Assembly (NCBI RefSeq): GCF_000485595.1
Contig: NW_014577482.1
Location: forward strand, 11,042 to 65,798
Direction: 5' to 3'
From: Priapulus caudatus
Lineage: Eukaryota > Priapulida > Priapulimorpha > Priapulimorphida > Priapulidae
Length of the DNA: 54,757 nt
The notes under the pieces were generated by a model. The model saw nothing but the letters and a program-made list of their open reading frames with translations. It searched no databases and was not told the DNA's origin. Each line of letters begins with the position of its first letter. Position 1 is the first letter of the stretch. The position numbers were made by a program, and so were the translations under genes. Below are positions 43,294 through 53,086 of the stretch, piece after piece.

Positions 43294-45014
43294 TGCCACC
43301 TCAACAGCAATATCAACGGAGCTTGATAAACCAGGTAAGTAAGATTTTAGTTTAACTTGCATGAAGCTGCTACAGCAGACAACAACCAAAACAATACAAA
43401 AATCGTCCATGTTCGCTGGAAGAAGAATATAAAAACGACTCGTTTAACAGAAATCGGTCGTAATAAATTGTAAACAAAAAACAAAGTTTTTGTTGTACTA
43501 CAACGAATGTCCGCCGTGTGCGTTACTAACGGTATCTACCTCTACCCGTGTAACCTTCACTCATGCCCACACGAGCACACCAGCAGCGGGAGCGAAGGGA
43601 TATACGAGTAGACCCTAGCTTCAACAAAACCAGGTCGCTACATCGAAAGACGTTGGACGTTGTGTAGTGACGTGAGTCCCGCATGCTGATCAGACATGGT
43701 AGAGTTAAGCTGAGTTTACACAACCGATTTTTATGTTGTAAAATTGGCGAGTTCGACCAATTTCGCATATCGGCAACACCGAGTTGGCGAAAAATAGAAC
43801 ATGTTCTAATCTCCCAACTAGTCACTATTGACCAGTTGGGCACGCAACTTTTACGTTTACACTGCCGATTGTCGGTTATATGTTGTTGCGAAATTGGTCC
43901 AATTCGCCACCTTGACAACATAAAGTCAGTAGTGTAAACCCAGCTTTAAGCTCTACCGTAAAGCAATCCATAATGATTGCGCATAGGCTCGCGGTACTAT
44001 TATACCATACTTGCACTGTAAGATTTCCTTACAATGTTACCCTCCTTACTCAAAGAACAAATTACAAACCGTCGACAAATAGTAATCGTAAATTGACGAT
44101 TCTTCCGACCTTGATTCACCGAGTTGCCTTTTCCTGTGATGTTCCCTAGGGTAACATGTTTAAGTGGTGGCTAATTCACTTACATAGGTTGTGAAGCCCT
44201 GTCTGAGAACTAATAGTAATAGGGTAAAACCTCACTCGACACCCGCCCGCGGCGACATGTTTTCAGTCGAGGTGGTTTGCGACGCCTACTTCGGTTAGAA
44301 CTGTTAGCGGGTGTAAGACGAAGCAACAAAATGCAGGCTTACCCATCCAACAAAGGGACGTTGCTTGCACTAAGGACTAGGAGCTATAGCTTGGTGTACA
44401 GTAAAGCCACTGCGATGCGAAAATGAAAGCAAGACGAGAAAATGTGTACGCACCACGGTAACACTTGTATAAAGCTTTCTCGACCCCCAAAAATTCAAAA
44501 ATACAAGGGTAGCGAGTAAATATCTCGTTGCATGGATAATTAGTTTTAAATAAAGGTAGAAGACTTATTGGTTAACAGCACCGCTGGACATACACTATGT
44601 GTGGAGGTTTAACTCCACTACCATGACCAAACGGTAGAACACCTATTTATTTACACAACAAAATATTATCAACATTGCATTTTATGCAATTGAATTATTT
44701 TAACTACCTATACTCGTCTTCTTATTATCCACACACTTGCTTAACATGCGTGTAGGATTGGACATCGCAACATATATGTCAGGGCATTTATTCACTAATG
44801 TTCCAAGCAGCTTGAAATTATTACCATGAACACATATTGTACAAACATATTGTATAAATATGTTCACGCCATTACTAATAGTGCAAAATAATCCTCACAC
44901 GTCGAGTTGCCATTTGGTCAGTGTACAAACCTCACAGTTTGCTTGCTACTACTTATACCTATCGACAAACACAACGATCACAGAATCTTTTCTCGTCACG
45001 TCCACTTCCTCGAT
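43291..45014. repeat. Large dispersed repeat, copy C
   Basis: Matches 8608-10190 (copy B) and then, after a deletion at about 44856, 261-418 (copy A). It keeps the short exon-like start (43293-43334, then GTAAGT) and the MITE at 43708-43945. The join at 44850-44860 suggests loss of about 450 bases relative to copies A and B. Confidence 0.85.
43708..43945. mobile_element. MITE, PIF/Harbinger-like (copy within repeat C)
   Basis: Same 238-bp element as 9025-9262, with TTA on both sides (43705-43707 and 43946-43948). One substitution is seen in the left terminal repeat. Confidence 0.8.
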
Positions 45015-45367
45015 AACTCGGGAGTAACTTGACGTTTGTGCAATTAGATGGAGCCGAGGGGCCAAGAGATTGCAAAGGGCTCTCCTGGTAGTTCTCATAA
45101 TCTCATGTTCGTGGTTTCACTTCTCTAACATGCAGGGAATGTCCTGCAATTAATAGGTTATTCAATAACGACCACGTAAACTTCACTGTACGTGTAGAAA
45201 TACAACAAACCTTAGAAATAAAAGCGACGATCAAATTCTTGGGCCACACATACCGTAGAGAACAGTAGATCACTCTGCACTTGATATAATCATTGAACAG
45301 GTAGGTGAGGTTATGTAATAATATACACCAATTCTCCTCAGAGATGGCGCCACATGTCAAGCAAAAC
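45015..45367. other. 3' flank of PPME1, nothing else recognised
   Basis: Downstream of the PPME1 stop on the minus strand. Candidate polyadenylation signals are not distinctive. No repeat or gene is recognised. Confidence 0.4.
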
Positions 45368-48300
45368 CTACCACTGGAATTTGTCAGTTGCCTCCACAAA
45401 CTTGTGTCGCACCATGTAAGTTGCCACTAGGTCAGCAACCTGTTAACAAATCATCACAGAGTAGTACGTTGTGACAGACACTAGTATTATCAGAGGTCGA
45501 TAATGACAAGTGACGTCATTATCATCTGTCATTATCTACCCCTCTGGTATTATGGTAAAAATAAATACAAGTGAGATTACTTTTGGTAGCTGACATAATC
45601 ACCATGGTGACAATACCTTATCAGGACTATCCTCGTGTAGGGTGTGGCCAACTTGTGGAAGAACCTGCATCTGAAACTTTCCTAAAATCAAAACCGAAAC
45701 TCTGATGACTGAAATCGAACCCGCATACGTATAGGTGGCAGCACCGTCAAAAGGTGACAAAGTGGGAGACAATCAACACTGCAGCAACTCACCCAAACTG
45801 CATGCAGCGCCCCTTTGTACAACTCAGGATACCACTGCCGCAAGGCTAGCACTATTTTTAAAGTGGGCGGAGCTCTGGGTAAATCCAACGAATGGCGATT
45901 CGTAAACAGCGTGTGATTTGAAAGAGGTAAATGGGCGCACAATCCGTGCACTATTTCTTATCACTATTTCATCAAATTTTTCATGAAACTATGGTCAGAT
46001 TTTAATTTCCTTTGCAACTTTTATAAGTGCAAATCTGAATACATAGGATACGAGTAACGTGGCTGCTGTAAAACTTGTAGTAAAAAAGCGTTAGATATTC
46101 TCCCAGAAATCTACTTGTGGCGCCATCTGTCGTGGAGTTTGCAACTCACCTTGCATCTGCCCCACCGTTAGCTCCCTGTCCAGTCTATCTACACCGGCTA
46201 AGAGAAGCATCTTTGGTACATCACAGCAGAGGAACATGTTCGATAATCCTTGAAACCACCCTGTAAATGATACAATAAAAACACAATAGCAACTGGGCTC
46301 ATCTGAGGTCTGTTGCTACGGTTATAAACGTAACATTAAGTCGTGCGTAGTGACACCTTTGTTAGGTGCAGATATGCAGATACGCAGTTGCATACACATC
46401 ATTTCAGCAACCTTCTGCATTCTGCATATCTCCCAAATCCCATTGATTCATACAAATCACGTGCCTGAAACTCCTGTTCTATGGTGCATTGTGACCCTAA
46501 CCCTATTAAACAATATAAAAAATTAATTGTTATAAAAATTATTTGTTGTTATTAAATTGTTGTAAATAAATCATGTAAATATTTGCGTTAATTGGAAAGA
46601 AATTGTTAAATGGATAAAGATAGAAAAATACAGAAAACAGGTAAATAATAAAAAATCAGATGGGATTCGATCCAACAACCTTTGAGCCGTGACGCCTGTG
46701 CTGTAGGCGTTCGGCTATCCAGGTTTATTGGATTTATAGATTATGGATGTGCCATAAATATGACAACACTGTGACATCATTGAGGCAGTTCAGGAATCCA
46801 TGTTTAACCCTCCTCTTGAGGGTCAAAAGGTTATCAGACACTTACTCTTTGCACGTCAGTGGAAAGCACATTTCATGGTCCTTTAAATAAAGTGATAAAA
46901 ATGGTAGGTCAGCGCTGAAACAAAAAAGTTTTTCACTCTGTCCATTAGGCCATGTCCTCAGAAAATGTCTGATATCTGACCTTTCCCCCACTGCCCTTTG
47001 ACCTCCAATTTTGCACTGGTGATGGGTTTCCTGCCCATCACACTATACACCGAATATTAAGAGCATAGGTCGAGCCGTTAAGATTTGTGCCGCAATTCCG
47101 TATTTCCTCCTATACCTTAACTTAAGGGGGAAATATTCCCCCTCCGTTTACACATCTTGACCTTTGACCCTTGACCCCCAAATTTGTCATCCTGAGTCCT
47201 TTTCACGATCCCCCCGACGTCCCAAATATCGTAACCGTACGTCGAGCGGTTAAGATTTGTGCCCAACTGTTGACGGACGGACGGACGGACGAACAGACGG
47301 ACGAAGTGACGATCATGCGATTCTACAAGCTGCATCCGATTACGTCAGCTAAGCTAAAAACCAGCTGGAAGCAGAAAGCAATTATCTAAGCCGTAAAAAA
47401 AACTTGATCACTCAGACAACAGAACTCTGAAATTGACTTTATCCTTAAAAAAATGGATTTTATAATTCTACTGCTAAAAACGTTTCATTATGAGCCTTCT
47501 AAGTTACCCACTCTATGCTATAACCTCAACTCTATCCCTCTCATGTTAAAGATTAACACTACAATCCAACAACATTCCACCAACTAATCCTGACAACCAA
47601 CTTCTCCACTCCGAATTTTATTTCTGCATATCTGACCTTACACGATGTAATCGCACAGGACAAACGACAAAGCACGCACGCACGCATTCATTCGTACCTG
47701 CCCAGTGCCTTTCCGTTTTCGACAGATTTATTCTCCACACATAAGAAGCAGATGACGACGGTTGGAGCGGCTGAGGCGAATGCATGAAGTCGTTTCCCTT
47801 GACTTTCTTCACACTCTGTTCAGATTCCTCCTCCGCCTCCGCCTCCTCCTCCTGTCCCTCCTCCTCTTCCTCCTCCTCGCCATCCTCGTATATAACGTTA
47901 GCCGTTGCCATCGGTTGCGTGGTTTTTTCGCTTGCTTGCTTGATGTTCTCGACTGCAGTGCTGGCGAGTTCGTTCGTGTCGCCCCTGTGATAAATCACAG
48001 ATCCTGATGAATACTGATACTTTTGCTGTAAGCTTAGCAACCCATAAAAATTGTGTTGATTCAATTTTACAGAGAGCTCGGTTAATTGGATATGGGCAGC
48101 ACAAGTGTCTGTGCGTCTGTATCGTGATGAGACCTAGTGGCAGTTGCATGCATTCGACCATCAAAGCAAAGAAATTATTATGGAAGAATTAATTCATCGT
48201 CATTCAAATTATAATTATTACATTTATTCCGAAGAGCAGTTACGGTCACGGGAATACCTACCGCTTAATCTGGCCAACCATCGAAACTTTGGCCGATTCC

Positions 48301-51164
48301 AAATTCCTTGTCACACCGCTCCGAATACTAAAACGGATTGAAATACAGATGTTACATAAACTATCTCACCGCTCTCCGTCGCTAATCAGAGACAATCCAG
48401 AGCACACAGCAGTACCAGTGCATAACAGTTTTGGCTTTGATACGGCATAGTAGTCTACCTTACGGCTTTTCTGGTTTCACTCATGCGAGAATATTGTAAC
48501 ACGCGCTATAACGTGCCCAATAGGTGGCGCCAACTACTTCCCCTGAAGCCCGTGTCAAACACCAACGTGGCAGCTTGGACTGACGAGGAATAAAATTCGT
48601 TGTTCGTTGCACATATTAAACGTTGGTTGTTCAGTCTTTATTTTGGAAATTTATACAACAACTCACCACCACTCAATGGCATGCTCGGGAGAACGGAAGG
48701 AAGTTGGACGGCCGCGCAGGAAGCTCTGCATGCCTTGTAGCGCATCGAGAGCTGTTCCTGTATGCACAACAACGTTAGCACCACCGACGCAGGCCATCCT
48801 CAACTTGTATATTTCTTCATATGTATATATATATATATCAGGGTAAATAATACACAGGAGCGATGAGCGATTCGCTCTTCAAACCTCCGAAATCACTCCC
48901 GTGAGGCTCAAAATAGCTCCCGTAAAAATTTTGACGAGAGCTATTTTTCCACAGACTTTTGAAAAAGAACTCCCGTAAAAAAAAGTTTTTCCCCCTGATT
49001 TTTCCTGATTTTTCCTATTTTTTCCCTGATTTTTCCTGATTTTCCCTGATTTTTCCTATTTTTCCCCTAATATATATATATATATAATTATTTATGACGT
49101 ATTAGCAATTTCTCGATGATTAATCCACATCGAAAGTGGATCGTTTGCAGCCACAGATTAAACAACCGATTATGAAAACAAATACTTGGTCGTCGAAGTT
49201 AGCAGAATATAACTGCAACAATGCTGACAATATCTTTTAAGCATGACAATTAACCGATTATCCGACTATAACCGATAATCGATCGGTTCGATGCAACTCA
49301 TAATAATCAATTATGAAATTCCTGCCGATTCCCATCACAATATATCATTACTATTATTTACCATGTCGTGTCAAATTATCATTCACATACCTTCCACAAC
49401 ATCAATAACTATCAGGCCAACTAGAGAGGGTATAAGTCTCCTGTAAGCTGTGTGGACCGCCACTGCTCCACCCATACTGAAACACACAAACTGTACTGTC
49501 ACCAGTCCACATACGCAGAGCTCGATATATAATCACTGGCTCAACCGAACAGACCGGAAAATCATTTGGAGGGCTGGAGCCTTTAGCAACACAGTGGCCC
49601 TCTGAATCAGGTTTCAGTATTCAATGTTATAATTATATCAGGTCCCAACAGTTACCAGCCAACTGTGCTAGTGCAAAAATAACTAATGCAAATTTTCATG
49701 CCCTGCATACGCACTAGAAATCGCAACGATCATCAATACTGCTTACGTACATGTTTCCCCTGGCATGTTTAACCAGGATGAACAAAGTTTTCTCATCTGA
49801 CTACTAATATGAGACAACCTTCACTAGTCTAATAATAATTTAATTATGCACAGAATATATCTTGTTAAACGACGGTTTAATCTCACCTGTGCCCAATCAA
49901 TATGATTGGAGGAAGATTGTCATTGTACAGCTCCTGTAGTAGATCCTCAATATCACTGTAAATTGTAATCATAGAAAGCCCACGTTACATTTACCCCTAA
50001 ACACATTGGAGTAGAAATGGTTTCACACGCTAAACGGTACTATACATGCGGTCTTCAAATTGAAAAGTTTATAGCTCCCATCTAATCATTCATGTTCCTA
50101 ACCAAATTTAAGACAAATGTATCATCAATGATATTCTAAAACTTATCAAAAGGCAATTTCAATTACAGTACACAATCTACTATCCGAAATTCTGAAAGAC
50201 GAAAAACCGAGTTTTTTCGTGGAGGTCGTCTGGACACCAAAGCTCACGTTTGGCACCAAAGGTTCACTGCAGAAATATTAATGTGTTTGGCATTACTCAT
50301 ACATATTGAATGTACTGGTACAGCACTTGGCCTCTTGAAAACTTGAGTTTTAGTACTCCAAAGGTTTCAGGTAATAGATTGTGTACTGTATTAAAAATGG
50401 CCAACTTCTGACAAACCGAGTTTAGAGTTACAATCCAGATCAGGAGTTGCAAACCATACAAGCATCTAGGTATCACAGAGTGTGTAAACTTACTTGGACA
50501 AGGTCTCTGCTGATAGGTCACCGTCATCTTTGCTGACAGTGTCCCCGTGTCCTCTCATGTCAAATGCCAGCACTTGACATGTTACCATGCTGGTAATTAT
50601 TTTCTGCATAAGAAGAACACTAATTGACATAAAAGCATTCACATAACAACTCATATTATGAATCACTGACTGTAGAGAACATAGTCACTTTCATCTTATT
50701 CTATTCTTACATATGAAATCTCTGAGATGTAACCATGTCATATACACATGTCATTGCATTATGACAATATAATTCCTGCCAGTACACTGCATGCAAAATC
50801 GCCAATCAGACTGCCTGGAAAACAGCCAGGCGTTGTCTCCAAAGATCCAGGAACAAACAGCAAAAACCGAACAATGAAAAGATTTATTCCCAGCAATAAT
50901 TATACCCATCACACATACGGAAAACACAGCCCAGGAGAGAGCAGAGAATCCACCGCCGTGCAGGAGGAGGAGCACAGGTCCGCTCGTCCCACTCTCGTAC
51001 ACCCGGAAGCGTCTGCCGCCGGACACCTTCACGTCTTTCCGCCGTGCAAAGTACTGCTGCCATGACACGGGTGTGTAGTCGCGCTTTCTTGCAAGCGCCC
51101 GCTTATTGCTAGCTGATCCTCTGAGACGAGAACACAACAATGAATCTAAGGATAGCGCGACCAT
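45368..51164 (-). CDS. PPME1: Protein phosphatase methylesterase 1 (10 coding exons)
   Basis: This enzyme removes the methyl ester from the C-terminal Leu of PP2A catalytic subunit. Coding exons on the minus strand: 50919-51164, 50494-50603, 49887-49955, 49391-49476, 48667-48757, 48262-48327, 47698-47984, 46150-46260, 45617-45681, 45368-45439. All borders are GT-AG and all phases agree, giving 400 residues. The alpha/beta-hydrolase fold shows the oxyanion loop LLLLHGGGFSALSW, nucleophile GHSMGG (Ser142), VIDVVEG (Asp167) and VGHTLHED (His368). The 25-residue Ser-Asp spacing equals that of the human enzyme as I recall it. Exon 7 carries a long Glu-rich linker, also present but shorter in the human protein. 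The start is uncertain: an acceptor-like site (CGTCTCAG) lies inside exon 1 near 51125, so an upstream first exon is possible. Confidence 0.95.
46047..46140. repeat. Dispersed repeat in PPME1 intron
   Basis: CGAGTAACGTGGCTGCTGTA, then AAAAAAGCGTTAGA, then CTTGTGGCGCCATCTGTCGT, resembles 24189-24315. It ends within ten bases of the splice donor of exon 8. Confidence 0.55.
46420..46506. repeat. Half copy of the TTAGGG-bearing element at 52437-52706
   Basis: TGCATATCTCCCAAATCCCA, CACGTGCCTGAAACTCCTG and GGTGCATTGTGACCCTAACC match the right half of 52437-52706 in reverse orientation. It includes the inner border with about two telomere-type units. Confidence 0.8.
46660..46732 (-). other. tRNA-like sequence, probably SINE relic
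   Basis: On the minus strand, GGATAGCCGAACGCC resembles an A box, CGCCT-ACAGCAC-AGGCG forms a perfect 5-bp anticodon-type stem with a 7-nt loop, and GGATCGAATCC resembles a B box. The position before the anticodon is C rather than T, and the T stem has mismatches, so a functional tRNA is unlikely. Confidence 0.35.
47040..47345. repeat. Dispersed repeat with (GACG)n-type run
   Basis: GTTAAGATTTGTGCC occurs twice (about 47078 and 47248), each after a GTCGAGC motif, with TGACCTTTGACCCTTGACCC between. The right part ends in GACGGACGGACGGACGGACG. Such GACC/TTTGACC and GACGG runs are common in animal interspersed repeats (recalled, not searched). It lies in a PPME1 intron. Confidence 0.5.
48890..49075. 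repeat. Tandem CCTGATTTTT repeat and related short repeats
   Basis: About seven copies of CCTGATTTTTC or CCTATTTTTT at 48993-49070, after two AGCTCCCGTAAAA-type steps, ending in (TA)n. It lies in the intron between PPME1 exons 4 and 5. Confidence 0.85.
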
Positions 51165-51660
51165 CCGGCAAATTTTTAGCCTATCTGAGAGAGCTTGGTG
51201 GTACATTGGTTAGTGCGTCCAATTGTGTTTTAAACTTTAATAAGTGAACAGTTGGCTACGCACTGATACCAACATGGAGGCGAATGGATGTTTATTTGTT
51301 CTGTGATGGTGTGAAATAATGCGAGCGTTATCTAGACTTGGCACTCTTGATTTTCTACCTATCTATGACTGTGATTAAGATTTTGCACAGTGGTGTGTGT
51401 GGATTGTGTCTTACATTTAAATAGCATTTAATTGGAATTATTATAGGCATTAGAGAGTATATACAGACATTAGGGATTCGATGGCAAATACAAGTCCTGT
51501 TTATTTGCCTTGAACATTTAATTATTGAAACAGTCAGGCTCTGTTTGACGTGCATCTAAACAGAGGAATTGCACCGACCTGTGATTGGAAGATAAAAATA
51601 GAATTCGTGACGACTCGTTTTCATTTCGCTTACCCCGTCGCATACGCTATTACGCTGACA
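51165..51660. other. Region upstream of PPME1, nothing certain
   Basis: The PPME1 promoter or an upstream first exon may lie here, but no distinctive TATA box or start is seen. The open stretch at 51355-51555 (minus) has no recognisable domain. Confidence 0.35.
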
Positions 51661-52061
51661 GGTAGGAAAGTGTTCTAACTATCATATGGCGCGAACGATT
51701 TGAGTTACATTTCTATAAATTCTAGCTATTATAGATACATGTCTTAACTATAATCTCTGTGAATTTTGAGTTTATTGAAGCAGGATTAGTCTAATTAATT
51801 AGAAAATATGCACGTGTGGTATCGCTCATAGGCTAATTAATTAATACACGCGCGGATATGGCCGGTAGGAAAGTGTAATAACTATCATATGGCGCAAACA
51901 ATTTCAGTTACATTTCTAGAAATTCTAGCTAAATTATAGACACATCTTACTCTTATTACTTAGCTATTTAAATATAATCTCTGTGAATTTTGAGTTTATT
52001 GAATTTGAAGCACGATTAGTATAATTAATTAGCAAAGATGCATGCGCGGTATCGCTCATAG
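51661..52061. repeat. Tandem pair of about 200 bp (family of 37215-37683)
   Basis: Two direct units starting GGTAGGAAAGTGT at 51661 and 51864, each with TATCATATGGCGC, TTACATTTCTA, GAATTTTGAGTTTATTGAA, TTAATTAG and GGTATCGCTCATAG. Same family as the foldback at 37215-37683. Confidence 0.8.
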
Positions 52062-52315
52062 CACAGGCACTTGGAACGTCTCAATAAAATAACTCAAATG
52101 CTCATCTGCAACACACAACTCTCTTATTCATGTTGTTTGTGCACAGGGTGTGCATGCGGTGTACCTGTGTGTTGCAGATGAGCATTTGACCGGCATTTAC
52201 GGGTAATTATTGGCAATAATAGGCAAAATAGAGTAGAGAAACATGAAGACTTTGGTAGTAAATACATTTCGTGTTTACATTTTTTTTTTTTATTGAGATG
52301 TTCCAAGTGCCTGTG
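52062..52315. mobile_element. Foldback MITE with nested inverted repeats
   Basis: The outer 27-bp ends (52062-52088 and 52289-52315; start CACAGGCACTTGGAAC) differ at one position. Inside, a perfect 24-bp inverted pair lies at 52094-52117 and 52166-52189 (start TCAAATGCTCATCTGC). A poly-T run precedes the right end. Non-coding. A half copy is at 34218-34372. Confidence 0.85.
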
Positions 52316-52436
52316 ATATACACGTGCGACTATGGCCAGTAAAACGAAACGTCACGAATTCTATTTTTATCTTCCAATCACAGGTCGGAGCAATTCCTCT
52401 GTTTAGACGCATGATCTGTTTGACTCGCGGCTAGAG

Positions 52437-52706
52437 CCTGCATACCTCCCAACTCCCATTGGTTGATGTCCAGTCCTATCTTATCAACTAACATCACCCT
52501 ATCCAATAACCGTACTGGACATCATCTCTATCATTGAACCACAAAGATAGTTAATTTTGTAAATTAAATTGTAATTAGTGTACGTTAGGGTTAGGGTTAG
52601 GATTAGGGTTAGGGTTAGGGTCACAATGCACCATAAAAGTTTTATTAAAACAGGAGTTTCAGGCACGTGATTTGTATCAACCAATGGGATTTGGGAGGTA
52701 TGCAGG
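52437..52706. mobile_element. MITE carrying TTAGGG repeats
   Basis: The 30-bp terminal inverted repeats (52437-52466 and 52677-52706; start CCTGCATACCTCCCAACTCC) differ at one position. The 270-bp element contains six telomere-type hexamers (52585-52620). No target duplication is evident. A half copy is at 46420-46506. Confidence 0.85.
52585..52620 (+). repeat. Interstitial TTAGGG array, six units
   Basis: Units TTAGGG, TTAGGG, TTAGGA, TTAGGG, TTAGGG, TTAGGG. TTAGGG is the ancestral animal telomere repeat; here it sits inside a small inverted-repeat element. Confidence 0.97.
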
Positions 52707-52987
52707 CCCTGCTGCGAGTTTCTGTTTGTGTCTTTGACGTAGGGGCCTATACTGTATACTGTATAGCCATGGGAATTCAAGCGCAGCTTGATTGAATGAG
52801 TAAGTTAACACTACCTACTACTGATAGATCTACTAATCGCTAGAAAGCTGCTATGATACCATGACAATGACAAAGTACCCAGTTAAAGTTTCGTAATTAC
52901 CCGACTCCAGGAGGAGGCATCGGTGGTAGACGACTTCGTAACATTTTCATTTGAAGCGCTGACATTTTCGTTCAATCAGCTGTTCAT

Positions 52988-52994
52988 TATAAAA
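52988..52994 (+). promoter_or_regulatory. TATA box candidate
   Basis: TATAAAA lies 41 bp before the ATG at 53035. Together with the ATG and donor it suggests a short first exon, but spacing leaves only a very short 5' leader. Confidence 0.35.
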
Positions 52995-53034
52995 CGAGTC
53001 AATAGATGGCGCTGAGCAGCATTAGAAATTCAGA

Positions 53035-53086
53035 ATGGCGTCGGCAGATCTTCCTAACGATGTTAGCGTTTTCCTGCATTCCATGT
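53035..53086 (+). CDS. Candidate first coding exon of an unidentified gene
   Basis: An ATG in good context (AGAATGG) opens MASADLPNDVSVFLHSM, followed by one base and the donor GTACGT. The peptide looks like the acidic N-terminus of a small cytosolic or nuclear protein, but I do not recognise the family. It would be divergent from PPME1. No second exon was identified downstream on this strand, which may lie beyond the window. Confidence 0.35.

Noticed and set aside
45690-45760. tRNA-like B box (GGGTTCGATTTC) on the minus strand near PPME1 exon 9
   Set aside because: No convincing A box or cloverleaf could be drawn.
46660-46732. Functional tRNA gene on the minus strand
   Set aside because: The anticodon stem is good, but the T stem has mismatches and the base before the anticodon is not T; more like a SINE relic.
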